DNA of 64,000 nt from Polytrichum commune. Its lineage: Eukaryota > Streptophyta > Polytrichopsida > Polytrichales > Polytrichaceae. Location of the stretch: NCBI GenBank assembly GCA_950295325.1, contig OX485804.1, forward strand, positions 27,468,001 through 27,532,000. The letters are read 5' to 3'. Both the position numbers and the translations under genes were made by a program. Below the pieces are notes generated by a model. It saw only the letters and a program-made list of their open reading frames with translations, was not told where the DNA came from and did no database searches. Positions 33,732 to 44,699 of the stretch are shown piece by piece; position 1 is the stretch's first letter, and every line of letters starts with the position of its first letter.

Positions 33732-35356
33732 AAACCCACAATGGGATGGTCACCGAATCAACAACCCAAATGAATTAGTATCCAGGTACAAAGAGAAAAA
33801 GGGTCAAAGGCAACCTGCACTTGCAACCACCACCAAAACTTATGGTCTGCTGGTCATTAACCCAGCCTCACCACAAGTGAAAATAAGCACCGCCCATTTG
33901 GTGCACAAACAAAGGTCCCGTCGGTCATTAATCCGACCTCACCTCCACAGTACCCTATCACAATCTAAGACTACACAAAATGGGGTAGTGCTAGAACACT
34001 CCAGCACTACAGCCCGCCACAGGGGAAGGTACCAAAACAAAATACAAGGAACAATGCAAGAACAACACTGGATCATCTTCCCCAAAACAACATTCAAGCA
34101 GAAATTGAAAACGACCGCAACCAACTGGCACCCGCCTGCAGTTGGTGGTCAAAATAAAGAACCCCTATTGCTTAAGAAAAGAAATTGCATAAGCACATCG
34201 TTCATTTTCCCACCACTACCTAAGAATCTCTCCTCACAACAATGCCGGGAATATGTGTTGATAAACACAATTCGACCTTAATAATAATTTATTTTAGGCC
34301 GAACGTAAATAACACATGCCACCCAATTCCCAATAACATTTCTTTCGGAAATTTTGTACAACACAACTCCTAAAAGAAATCCCAAATATGTTTAATACTT
34401 CATAAGAGCTTAAGTTTTTTTTTTTTTTTCTAGTATCCTTGATTAATGAGCCCAAGAAATTAACCTCTTAGAGAGAAGAGAAAGGATTAGAAGTTGTAGG
34501 AATCTAAAGTAATTCATTAATTCATTAAAATAAAAAGAATCCGGTTTTTAATTATTAAATTTAAAAAATCCGGTTTTAATTAATTAATTAATTAAAACAA
34601 AAATAAAAACAAAACAAAAATAAAATGTAACCGGTTGGACTTGCAAACACCTAGGCCCCAACCAATTAAGCCCAAAAATATCCGACCAGGACCTCAACCT
34701 GGTCGAAAATGCCCGAAAATCTTCGTCCACCTGGCTGCCAGGGCCTCACCCTGCTACGCCCACCAGAGTCTGCTTCCTGGCTGCCAGGGAGGTAGCCAGG
34801 GTCTCACCCATTTATGCCCAAAAATCTTCGTGTTCCGTAGAGGCCAAGAAGTCTGGCTAGGTCAGCTGGATGTGACCTCCGGCTATCTCGCCGAGGTCCC
34901 GAGTTCGAATCTGGGCTCGGGCGACTGCGGGCCAAGTGGCGGGCCACCGCAAGGCACTGACAGAAACCGGACAGCAGCGGCCAGGAGCCAGAAACCAGAA
35001 GCTACACGTTCTTCTAATTTTATTTTATTTTGAATTTTGAATTTATGTTTTCTTGAATGAATGAATCGCTTTCGAACACAAACAATAATTGTTTCTAACA
35101 GCTTAACGCCGTGAATTCAAGCTTGCAAGCACTCAATTGACATAAAATTCTGTGGAGAATTCAACACCTTATCACCACAATTCACCTTCACGTGATCTTT
35201 ACAAGCGAGCATTCTTCATGTTGCTTCACAAATCCGCGGTGTTCTCGCTCCGGAACTTCACAACATCGTCACTCCTTGTCTTCACGCCCTCCCTTGCGCG
35301 TTACATCTCAAGAATGAAGAAGAAAATATCAAAGATGAAGCATTCTTGCCAAGTGA
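33732..35356 (-). other. 5' leader and unshared part of the 5' LTR
   Basis: No coding potential. It contains an A/T-rich stretch (34.4-34.65 kb), a pair of direct repeats around 'ctggctgccaggg' (34725-34830) and a tRNA-like segment (34851-34925). A possible left limit of the 5' LTR is TGTTTTC at 35047, which would make that LTR about 640 bp. I found no clean primer-binding site complementary to initiator tRNA-Met. Confidence 0.45.
34851..34925 (+). repeat. tRNA-like segment (SINE-head type)
   Basis: On the plus strand, antisense to the retrotransposon, 'TGGCTAGGTCAGCTGG' fits a Pol III A box and 'GAGTTCGAATCTG' fits a B box 35 bp further on. The T-arm pairs partly, but the acceptor stem does not close, so it is not a functional tRNA gene. 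It is either a tRNA-derived SINE head inserted into the leader or, because its complement lies on the retrotransposon RNA strand, a trace of copied primer tRNA. Confidence 0.45.
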
Positions 35357-35687
35357 GAAGGAAGGGAGTAGAACACTCATAAGAGCTCTAATTTCTCTCC
35401 AAATGCATACAACTAGTCAAGCTATCTCTCACTCCACCAAGGGAGAATCCAAGAGTGTAAGTAGGGGAAGAAGGACTCAAGATTTATTGTAAAATCATGC
35501 AATCTACACCTCAAACAAGCTCTCTCCACACACTAATTCACAAGACTTGACTTGGCAAGAATGCCAAGCCAAGGAGGAGGCTCCTCACTTAGGAGCCTTC
35601 CTCTCCACATCTAGATTCATCCATCCAAATCTAGATGGATGAAACCCAACGGATAAGGTGCGGCCGTCGACGTCGCATACCGTGACA
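35357..35687 (-). repeat. 5' LTR (right copy), part shared with the left LTR
   Basis: 331 bp matching 25935-26265 at the same length. By eye there are about 11 mismatches, nearly all transitions. On the minus strand it starts TGTCACGG. Beyond 35357 the two LTRs stop matching. Confidence 0.85.
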
Positions 35688-35790
35688 AAGCGCTTCGGAC
35701 ACCAACACCACGGAACACAAGAGTGGGGAGAACACATCAAAATCTTCAGAGCCCAAGCGCAAGGAAGACATTTTCATGGAACTATGGTGA
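35688..35790 (+). pseudogene. PIF/Harbinger ORF1 (SANT/Myb-like), right part
   Basis: Directly after the target duplication, the frame broken at 25826 resumes as 'SASDTNTTEHKSGENTS' and runs to 'PKRKEDIFMELW' before TGA at 35788. Further in-family sequence ('KSLMDSLKATDEMKMAYS') continues in another frame to about 35880, so the 3' end was frameshifted. The exact continuity across the retrotransposon shows that the insertion hit this gene. Confidence 0.75.
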
Positions 35791-36066
35791 CATTAGAGAA
35801 AGTGACAAGAGTCTCATGGATAGTTTGAAGGCTACTGATGAGATGAAGATGGCTTATTCATGAGCATGCAATAAACAATGCAAAAATTGGTAGAGAAGCT
35901 CTAAGTAGATGTTTTTTCAAACATTGTCCAACGTAAAAGTATGTGCAATGCAGGCCTTCGTCTTTGCCATTCAAAAACTTCTTGCAATGCTATTTCATTT
36001 TGTTGGCAGCTCTTTGAATGATTTTCCGCCAGTGCTCGTTGCAATCTCGAATTCCATGGCCGCCTC

Positions 36067-37323
36067 TTATTTTATGTATTCCAAAGTTTTTCTAGAGTTG
36101 TCGTCAATGCATGCTAAGCTTTGCAATGCCAAATTGACAACTGTCAGTCGTTCTTGTATGGATGCACTCGGGACTTTTGCGATGGCAAGTCCATTGTGCA
36201 CCTCATCAGTAGCCTCCCGCATCCACTCTTGTTTCCAAAAGTTGTCACCGAAAATTATGCACATGTTGTGCAGGACCAAACACGTCGAAACCAAATCAGA
36301 CACATTCTTCAAATGCATATCCACCCTCTTCAAGAGAATTCGCCATCTTCCTTTGAGCATTCCGAATGCTCGCTCAATGCACATGCGTGTGGAGCTTTGG
36401 ACATAGTTCCAGTGAAACTCCTCCCGTGACAGCCCATCTTTGTGACCTTTGAACGTAGCCAACATCCAGGGACGACACACGTACGCAACATCGCCAACCA
36501 AAGCATATGGTAAGAGTTTGTCCGCCTCACAGTACTGTCCGATCTCAGTCCTAGCCCACAGGTTGGCATTGTGCATCAAACCCGCCCAGCCTATGTCAAA
36601 ATCCCAAAACAAACATTTTTTGGATACTACGCCCTGCAATAGGATTGAATGGAATCTTTTGCGGTTGTAGTAATCGGCAGCATGCAATCGGGGAGCAACG
36701 ATGGATATGTGGGAGCCATCGACCGCCCCCATCACGTACAGAATCTAGTGGAGGTCCTGAAACTCCTATGCATATCTCTCCATAATGGCAAGAGAAGGCC
36801 ACTTGATGAATTTCTTGAGCATATTTGTTTTTATGGCAACACAGAATTGGAAGACTGCTAGCTGACTAGATGAGAGACCAATCTTATACAAATCCGCAAT
36901 GCATTGCGTAGAATTATCTGTGGCCAATCTTGAAATCGATACAGCAACCTTCACCTGGACTGGAATGGCTAACCGCATGTTCATATCTTGTCTCTGCAAA
37001 TTGGGTGCAAGAGTACTACATAAATACTCAAATGTCGAGACGTCCATACACATGCGCCCTTTGAACTCCCTTGCATTAAATGAACCCAACAGGTTTTGAT
37101 TGAAGAAACCAGGTTGGTGCACCCCTCTCTCGTGTACCCACAACCGTTGTTGCCGTCTCCAATGCAAGAGCTTGAATCCGTGCAGTGCAAGTATCATGCA
37201 ACACAGTTGTTGCCAATGCCACAGAAAAATCGCCTCCTCATCTCTGGACATACACTCCAAGGTAGTAAACAATGAAAGCTGAAAGAGGAGAAAAATTGTG
37301 AGCTTGTGGACGTCGGGGTCCAT
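36067..37323 (-). pseudogene. PIF/Harbinger DDE transposase, two in-frame stops
   Basis: One continuous frame from ATG 37323 to a stop at 36067, interrupted only by TAG at 36766-36768 and TAG at 36745-36747. The N-terminal half has the helix-turn-helix-like part ('FKGRMCMDVSTFEYLCSTL', 'AIPVQVKVAVSISRLAT'). The C-terminal half is a DDE_4 domain: 'GAVDGSHISI' (first D), 'VGDVAYVCRPWML' (second D) and 'CIERAFGMLKGRWRIL' (E). Both TAGs lie in the conserved stretch just before the first Asp. The transposase is on the opposite strand to the SANT-like ORF1 and converges with it, a normal Harbinger arrangement. The enzyme would excise and insert the element at TWA-type targets; this copy cannot make a full protein. 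Confidence 0.9.
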
Positions 37324-37731
37324 CTTTACAAAGTTTGCTCTCGGAAGTTAACTACAACAAAATACGTCTTTTATTCCAACACCCACTTCACTACATGTCT
37401 TTTACTACTATAAACAATGATTGGAGGAATTATAGAAATCCACCTTTGCTCATTTCATGTCCGAATTAACTTTGTGGAGTCATGTTAGTGAAGTGGGACA
37501 ACAATTCAATTGGGAACGCACTTGTAAACGCGTTTGGGAACATCTAATAGAACATGCATGACTGTAGGTAGTGAAGTGGTCGATTTGGATTTGTCAAGTC
37601 AAAGTGTCATATGTTTCAAGGGTTTAGACTGAGTACTCACAGAAAATGATCCATCATTTTTTTTTAATTCATAATGAAATGTACATATTTGTACATAATA
37701 AAGCATTTCTACTCATCCAACATATTTTAAT
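37324..37731. other. Spacer between the Harbinger transposase and the CACTA fragment
   Basis: No coding signal. The right end of the Harbinger element and the left end of the CACTA fragment should both be here. I did not find a convincing inverted repeat for either. Confidence 0.4.
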
Positions 37732-40260
37732 TTAATCTGTTTGAGCAGTTCTATCTTTTTCAATTCCAAATTCATCCTCATCTTCATAAGACGGTTCATA
37801 CTCATTTGTGTTCAAAGCTACAACCACTTCATCGTTGCTTAAAATTATAACCTCATCCAAGATTGGATCAGTTGGTGTTGCATCATTCTCTAAAGATGCT
37901 GGTACCAATTCACAATGCTCTTCAACGTTGTCTAGTGATAGGCATCTTATGTCCGGTATAAAGTCTTTACTAGAAATAACTCTTGTTCCCCTTGGTTCTT
38001 TCCGTAGAACCACCTTCCATCCATGATTGTTCAAATCATCCGCAAAGAAAACTTGTTCAACATGGAGTGAAAATGCGAAAGATTCAGCTGATAATGGTAC
38101 CAATCTATCAAAATTCACTAGACTAAACCCATAATCATCTCGCTTTATAGTGGCATTGTGTCCAACCATATTTGTCATCACCTAATTACAATACAACACA
38201 ACCAATTCATATCGATCATAGTCCACCGCCAATATTTCCTCCACCCATCCCACATACTCTAAGTTTCATGCCTTCAAGTTCTTGGTATGTACATTTGACC
38301 GACAATTTTGGGAGAAGGTGGCGGCCACGCCAGAGTCGACTGTTGTCAATATTCCTTCTGCACTATGCACACGGATATGGTTTCCGAAAGCATTCATGAA
38401 TTGGTAAGATGTTGCTTGGCTAGAGGGTGGAAGAGACAAGACCAACACATCTTCATCAATCTCCTCTCCCGCTGCTTTGGCACGTTAAACCTCTGACTTG
38501 AACCAATTGTGGAAATGCTCATTTTGGAAATTTTCTGGATAAACAATCATGCCATTTCGTTTTTTCCTTCGATATTCCTTACGATCCAATTTGCGTTGTG
38601 TCATACTTGCAGTGTGGCGCATGTAAAATAACATAATTTTGTGATGCCTTTTATGTTTGTAAAGTATACAATCTCTAAGCATACATAAGTGGCATGTATT
38701 GGTGATACATGAAGTTTTTTTCATTACAAACCAAATTCATTTTCAATTTGCATGACATAAAATATGATTTCATTCTTTGGGTATGAACACTCTTTTCACA
38801 AATATCAAAACATTGTGCATTGGTGATGAAGTAACTTACTCTTTCCACGACTCCAAGGGAGCCATATTATTCACCACAAATTCATGTATCCAATCGCGTA
38901 TCTTGGGTGTTAATATCCTTGGTTGCCCAACACCTTCTAGTATTTCGTCGTTCATTGTAGGATCCTCTTTATCATCCCATATCATATGACTTGTAATGGT
39001 ATATGTTTGTATGTATTTCGTGCAAAAGCCAAGCGCTTTATCTATGACATATCCTTCGGCCATACTAGCTTCGGGTCTTACACGATTTCGAACATAGCCC
39101 TTTAATGTCTGCAAATACCTTTCCATAGGATACATCCAACGGGCATGTACGGGCCCACAAATATCTAATTCTTCAACCAAATGCACCAAAAGGTGCGTCA
39201 TGACATCAAAAAATGCCGGTGGGAACTTTATTTTGAGCATGCAGAAGGTGATGGCCGTATCCTCTTTTGATTCATTCATTTCCAAGGGATTGATGGTTTT
39301 AGCACATAAGCGTTTGAATATGCGGCTTAATCTTATTATACATATACGTACATCTTTTCTCATGATTGTGCGTATACAGAGGGGCAAAATTTGTTGCATA
39401 AAGACATGGTAATCATGGGATTTCAATCATTTCAGGCTTCCATCCACGTGAACTTTTTTTCGCAATTGGCCAACATAGTGAGTTGGAGTTTTCGACTGCC
39501 GCACAACATCCACGAATACCTCATTTTCTTTCTTTATAAGCACATACGAAGCTTGTGGCAAAGTTAGGCTTCCTAATTTTCTCCCCGGAATGGACCACAA
39601 ATGCGGCCGTTTGTTGGTTTCTTGTAAATCCATGCAAGCCTTGAGTGTATCCTTCTCCCCAAATAGGGTTTTTATGAGACTTTCTATTATGTTTTTCTTG
39701 CAATGCATTACATCCAACGTATTGCGTATAAGAAGGCCCTATTGGTCCACATAATATCAGGGTAAGTATATTATCTACCAAATACCATATAAGAAAATTT
39801 TACAAAGTGTTACAACAATTGTTGTCCGATATGACCATACCATTACTTATATAAGTATTGGAATATTAACATGACTACAACTACATGTGTTCAATTACCT
39901 CCAACAGTCATGTTCATTTACTTCTAATAGACATGCATTACTTCTCATAGTCCCGGTCGACATTTACTTTCGCAGTTACACAATCAAATTGAACCCTTTG
40001 TGAAATTATGGTGTTCAAGTAGGGCCCATAAGACTTGGTCAACAATACCGGGAATATGAGTCGCCAGGGTGTACCTTCCAATATGGTAATGCAAAGAGTG
40101 TGTTCTTCCTCTTCACTCCATGCTCGTGGATTGGATCCAGTTTGTCTCCTTCTTTATTTCCGGTTGATCCTGCCAACCAATGTTCTCTTTGTTTTGCAAA
40201 CCGCAAAATATCGCGTGGAAACAATACCCGCAAAACACCGTGTGAGGAAGTTGGGTCAGG
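37732..40260 (-). pseudogene. CACTA (En/Spm) TNP2-like transposase fragment
   Basis: Read on the minus strand in order. About 40250-40085 has 'RVLFPRDILRFAKQREHW' ending 'FALPYWK' at a GTACAC donor. At 39717-39427 lies 'DVMHCKKNIIESLIKTLFGE', a tnp2 C-terminal signature. At 39426-38836 lies DUF4218 ('CGPVHARWMYPMERYLQTLK', 'RPEASMAEGYV'). Further pieces lie at 38724-38485. DUF4216-type sequence lies at 38448-37732 ('VHSAEGILTTVDSGVAATF', 'NNHGWKVVLRKEPRG'). In-frame stops separate several pieces, for example at 39427. The N-terminal half of TNP2 and the terminal repeats are missing, so it is a decayed, 5'-truncated copy. It is a different copy from the one at 50 kb and clearly diverged from it. 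Confidence 0.85.
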
Positions 40261-40320
40261 TCTTGGACCATGAGTCAGATTCTCGATCCAAAGAGCTTGG
40301 CTCGATATCCCTCCAAGTTG

Positions 40321-41010
40321 TCAAATAGAAATGATTTGGCCAATTTGCTCGCCAATGATTTTGAGGAATGTATCTTTCCATAGCACTTGACAAAGGTCCA
40401 CTATTTGTACCCACACTGGGTGATCTAATTTATCCGGTGTGTGTGGTGCTTTGGAGTCGAAATGTGGTTGCCAACTAGAGAAAAAGATCATTGTTGTTTC
40501 GCATATTAGGTCTACTTGTGTCAGCACATGGATCCTCCCCTCCGGCTGAGCAAATGTAACCTCAAACGGATTGTTAGTTTTTAAGGAAAGTAGAGAGAGG
40601 GATGGGTGTAGAGTATCATGAGCCCAAGTTGTAAGAGCTTTTAGGCCGGTATGCTTACCTTGGATTTTGCCTAATAATGAAAATTCTGCTTTTGTTGCGC
40701 AAGTGGACCTTAGGGTAGCCAAAAATACCTTTGCTATGGTCGCAACTAACTTATGCCTTGCGTTCAGGTGTATGCTCTCCTCCGGCTCTGGACCGGCTAG
40801 AGTGGTGGTATTCATTGGGCTAAGTTGTGGGTGTGGGCTAGAGGGTAAGGAAGGGAGTATCTGGGACGAATCTATCAACCTTGTTGTTGGCTTTGGAAGG
40901 TTGCTCTCTCCTACCTGTGCGTTTGGTCTACTACTATGAGATTGAGGAGTTGCAGCCGGAGAATGTTGTGGCATTCGCCTCCACTGTCCGGTGGCCTGCG
41001 CACCCTTCAA
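40321..41010 (-). pseudogene. DUF4283-type fragment (LINE ORF1-like)
   Basis: A 229-codon frame. The first ~80 residues are Pro/Ser-rich. The rest has 'NPFEVTFAQPEGRIHVLTQV', 'TTMIFFSSWQPHFD' and 'HPVWVQIVDLCQVLWKDTFL' with 'IIGEQIGQII', which fits the DUF4283 domain found in plant LINE ORF1 proteins and related gag-like proteins. No zinc knuckle, endonuclease or RT follows; the frame stops at 40321, next to the CACTA fragment. Probably a partial LINE copy or a captured piece. Confidence 0.55.
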
Positions 41011-42604
41011 AATCGTGCCTCTACAAATCCCATCGCCGCGTCTGTGGAACTCCGGCCGGGTGTTTCTACTGGTCTCCGCCTTGAAGCGCCACGGTGTTAG
41101 TGCTCCAAATGGTCAATGTTGATAGTCGTTAGATTCGCAATTCATAGGCGTCTCCCGTGGTAGTAATGTTGATCCTTGATACATCATTGTTCATTAGAAA
41201 TCTATCATAATTCATGCATTCTTCCTAAAAATTCGGATCTCACCCGATTTTTGCGGAGCTCCCGCCCACGGTCCTCGAAAATACCTCACAACCCTACTCC
41301 AACACCTTAGCCACCGACACATTGCACATTACATGTGTATTCCGAGGGCTTTTAAGCAGTTTATATGTTAAGCCGGCATTTACCTTGTAATGTAAGAATT
41401 TAGAAATTAAGACACCTCTCCTCCATCCAACATAAAAACTTGTCCCTTATAAATTTTTGGTAGATTCATCTCAAATATTTGGACTAGACTAATTTGAGAT
41501 TTGTGAACCTAAATCCAGTGTCTAAATGACTAAAAATAATAAGTTGAGGCTTGTTTACTATTTCAAGGCTTCTTGTTGGATGAGTGAAAAACACTTGTAG
41601 GTTCTCTCTCTCTCTCTCTCTCTCTTAATTACTTACGAAGGTGACTCACATCTAGATCTAGATTAGAAATACAATATCTTTGAAATGAAACAAAGATAGA
41701 AAATTCTTTCATGGACATTCAATAATAAACAAGCGATTAGTATGAGATGATTAGCAAAAATCCAAATCGAAGTTGTAGTCACTTTCCGATAATTTTTGGA
41801 GCTCGTAATGATACGTTATTCATTGTCAAAGCAAAAACCCTAAACCAGCGGAGATAGAGTCAAGTGTGGAGGAGCCATCATGTTTTGAAATAAAATTTAT
41901 TGTATTCCCATTATTAAAAAATTGAAATTGTTCATTTGATTGAGAGGGACATTTGTGAGATGAAACAAATTCTCATATTTGATGCATCTCACTTTGGTTT
42001 GTCCCATGATGATTCCCTTCTATCATGGGACATGCAAACTTCCCATCTATAACACTGTGACCCATGGAATTTAAGGGGTATGTCCCATGTTTTTTGCATG
42101 CGCCACAGTTGGAAGTTGCTATGTGAAGCATCTAACTTTTTATCATCATTGTAGGCCAAGTACATGTATTCTCCCATGCTTAGTCCCACATATTCCCATG
42201 ATATCAACATGTGGTGAATTCACCTACAACGAACGAGTGCACGGATCAAAGACTGTCCACTTTCATGTACTTGTCCCCATAATGCAACTGACAATATTGA
42301 AAGCGATGATACAATAGTTGAAAGTACACTAATAACCTTTGAAACAAAAACTTATTGACATTTCACATCTCATTCACAACATACGAACACTTCAAAAGGA
42401 TAGAGGATCTTGGCAGGCACAAGAATCTCACCAAACTACTTTAAATTCATTCTTCCAATATGGTTAGATGTATAATGACATTCATAACTTATACATTTTC
42501 ATCCTTTATTTATATAAGTATTATTATTTTAATCCAAAGTCACGTAAGTGTTACAAATTGTCTACACTACCCTCTATAAGTTGTAAAAGTTTTAACACCA
42601 CATA
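41011..42604. other. Intergenic region with simple repeats
   Basis: No gene seen. It holds a CT microsatellite at 41606-41627 and a partial copy of dispersed repeat family B at about 41730-41850. Confidence 0.5.
41730..41850. repeat. Dispersed repeat family B, partial copy 3
   Basis: Shares 'gattagtatgagatgattag', 'atttttggagctcgtaatga' and 'tcattgtcaaa' with the copies at 10.0 and 11.8 kb. Confidence 0.45.
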
Positions 42605-43453
42605 AGGTAGCGGGGCACATTCCCGCTCGAATTTCAGATTGGCATGTTCATTGGGGAGTTATTAAGGGGGAATCAATCTTGGAAGATGTGCAAAGTACAT
42701 TGGAAATTGGACCAATTGGCTCGGGGGGGGGCACTCCCTTGTATATTTTGCATACACCTGCGATAATGACCTATTAAAATGGGGGCTATTTACCTATGAG
42801 AAAGGATTATAAGGGATGCTAATTTTTGAAATAATGGTAAATTGTTGTGATTATTTGCACCCTATTGGTAATTATAAATTCTTGGATGGTTGATTTTATG
42901 GTACCCTATATTACTTATATGTAATTTTTTTCCCCTGATTGCCCCCATTCCTTAAAGTGTATGATACAATAGAATTCTCGTTAGAAGCACGTGTACATAG
43001 TAAGAGAAACAAACATTTACTAGGGTTTAGGGTTTAGGGTCACACTGAAGTCCGGGAAAAGCAAAACACTAAACAATAACAACAAAAGATTGCAATTACA
43101 TGTCATTAAGCAACACGAGCCAACGAATAAAAGTTGTGTTGGATAACACAGTTAGAAACCTTGAGGTCTTAGGGAACAGGCCAGCCACATGTGTCTCAAA
43201 GTCACATTTACAAGGTTTGCAGAAGCCCTACAATTGATACCTTGATCTTCCAATCCTACACATTGGAGGAAAATCCCACGCCATGCAAGCAAAATCCACC
43301 TAAACTAACTAGGCTACCATTTACACATGTGGGAGATATGAGGGTACTCGAACTGAAATGACCATTACAGATTTCAAGGTATACTAATGATCATTCAACC
43401 CTTTTTCCAAATTATATCTCCACATGTGTGAGATAGTACAAATTTAGCAGGTT

Positions 43454-43798
43454 TTATTTTTTATTTGAAATGAACTCACTCAATGAGTTTGCATCTACCT
43501 CATCTAAGGTGTAGATTTTGCTAGTTGATTCATACACTAGAGACACAGTTGAGATAATAGCATCCACATCAACCCACACACAGTCACTCTCAACATACTT
43601 ATATTTGTTGAGACCCGGCTGTTTTTTGAACCAATGGAGGTAAGCCATAGCAGTTGGGAAGAGCGTTTCTCTATTTCCGTTCTGGACTGCACGTTTCATC
43701 AAGTCAATGGGTTGCCAACAATTGCCCCACTTAGTACCAACCTTCACCCTTATCTTTTGGACCCTTCCTATATAGAACATGCCATATTTTGGTGGCAA
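43454..43798 (-). CDS. Unrecognised 114-residue ORF inside the TIR element
   Basis: Open from ATG to stop with a protein-like composition: 'YIGRVQKIRVKVGTKWGNCW', 'YKYVESDCVWVDVDAIISTV' and 'IYTLDEVDANSLSEFISNKK'. I do not recognise the family. It looks like the C-terminal part of a larger transposon-encoded protein rather than noise in an AT-rich element. No upstream exon was found. Confidence 0.4.
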   Translation of the reverse strand: MPPKYGMFYIGRVQKIRVKVGTKWGNCWQPIDLMKRAVQNGNRETLFPTAMAYLHWFKKQPGLNKYKYVESDCVWVDVDAIISTVSLVYESTSKIYTLDEVDANSLSEFISNKK

Positions 43799-44465
43799 AG
43801 TATTTAATTTTTGAAACTATCGCTTTTTCTCCATGCTATTTTATATGTACCACTTAGGTAATTTAATCATGTTTTTTCAAATGCTATATTACATATAATC
43901 ATGTTTCACAATCCCAGAGCACCCTATACTACATCTAATAATTTTACAAATTTTACGCCAAATTTTTATACAAGACCCTATATTTTATCGCACGTAGTTC
44001 CTACGTTTTTCGCCAGTGCCCCCCCCCCCGAGCCAATTGGAATAATTAATTTTGGATTAATATTGAATTAGTTATGAATTTTGGAAGGAGAACTCATAGG
44101 GGTACCCAAAACCACTCACCCCAAAAATGTACACCATGATTACATAGAAATTTGAGGTTGGAAGCTATCGTACATATGCCACTTACCGCTCACAGCCACT
44201 AACCGTGCACTTTACCGTGCACTTCACCGTTCACTACTCTATTGTTCACCGTTCGTCTCCTCTATTGTTGTTTTGTTCTTTGACAATGTATCTTGTGATA
44301 CTGCATGTGTATGAGTTTTGCTTTGAATATATCATCGGGATAATCTGCTTGTTTGAAGGAAGTTAAAATGTCAGTGGAAACATACAGAGGTAGATGGTTT
44401 ACAACGATATCTTACTGCATAAAATTGGTCAATGGAGTAGCACACTAGAGTGAATCTCTGTAAGC

Positions 44466-44699
44466 GTGACGAAGCTCAAAATCACTCATGCAGGTGGAGC
44501 GAAGAATGATGAAAAAATCCGGAAGCAGCTAGAAAAGGAGAAGGTAGCAGAACTGAAGAAGAAAGAAAAACAAGAATGCCCAACAGATAATAAGGTTGAG
44601 AAAAAACAAGAAATGAGGCTTAAAAGCCAACAACGTCCAACAGTCGTGTTTGCCAGAAAGAGAGCTTCTTTTGTAACGCATGTAACAAAAGTTGAATGA
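44466..44699 (+). CDS. Unrecognised Lys/Glu-rich 77-residue ORF
   Basis: A short frame with a charged, coiled-coil-like stretch ('KIRKQLEKEKVAELKKKEKQ'). It has no family match that I recognise. It lies within the same TIR element and may be an exon of a captured gene or chance. Confidence 0.25.
   Translation: MTKLKITHAGGAKNDEKIRKQLEKEKVAELKKKEKQECPTDNKVEKKQEMRLKSQQRPTVVFARKRASFVTHVTKVE

Larger units (their letters stand above)
25827..35687 (-). mobile_element. Ty3-type LTR retrotransposon carrying a DNA methyltransferase and a PHD finger
   Basis: A 9.86-kb element read on the minus strand. It begins TGTCACGG at 35687 and ends CACGACA at 25827 (TG...CA). It is flanked by AAGC on both sides (25823-25826 and 35688-35691), a 4-bp target duplication that restores the reading frame of the interrupted Harbinger ORF1. 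Internal order: 5' LTR, leader, gag with CCHC knuckle, protease, cytosine-5 methyltransferase, linker, reverse transcriptase, RNase H, integrase, PHD finger, PPT, 3' LTR. Protease before RT and RT/RNase H before integrase is Ty3/gypsy order. The copy is inactive: frameshifts near 32735, 31937, 30260, 29287 and 28385, TAG codons at 31474, 29790 and 28376, and a changed RT motif. By eye about 11 of 331 positions differ between the shared LTR blocks, mostly transitions. Confidence 0.93.

Noticed and set aside
34851-34925. Functional tRNA gene
   Set aside because: A and B boxes are present but the acceptor stem does not pair, so it is kept only as a tRNA-like repeat.
43020-43040. Telomere or chromosome end
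   Set aside because: Only three TTTAGGG-type units inside a transposon, with normal sequence on both sides.
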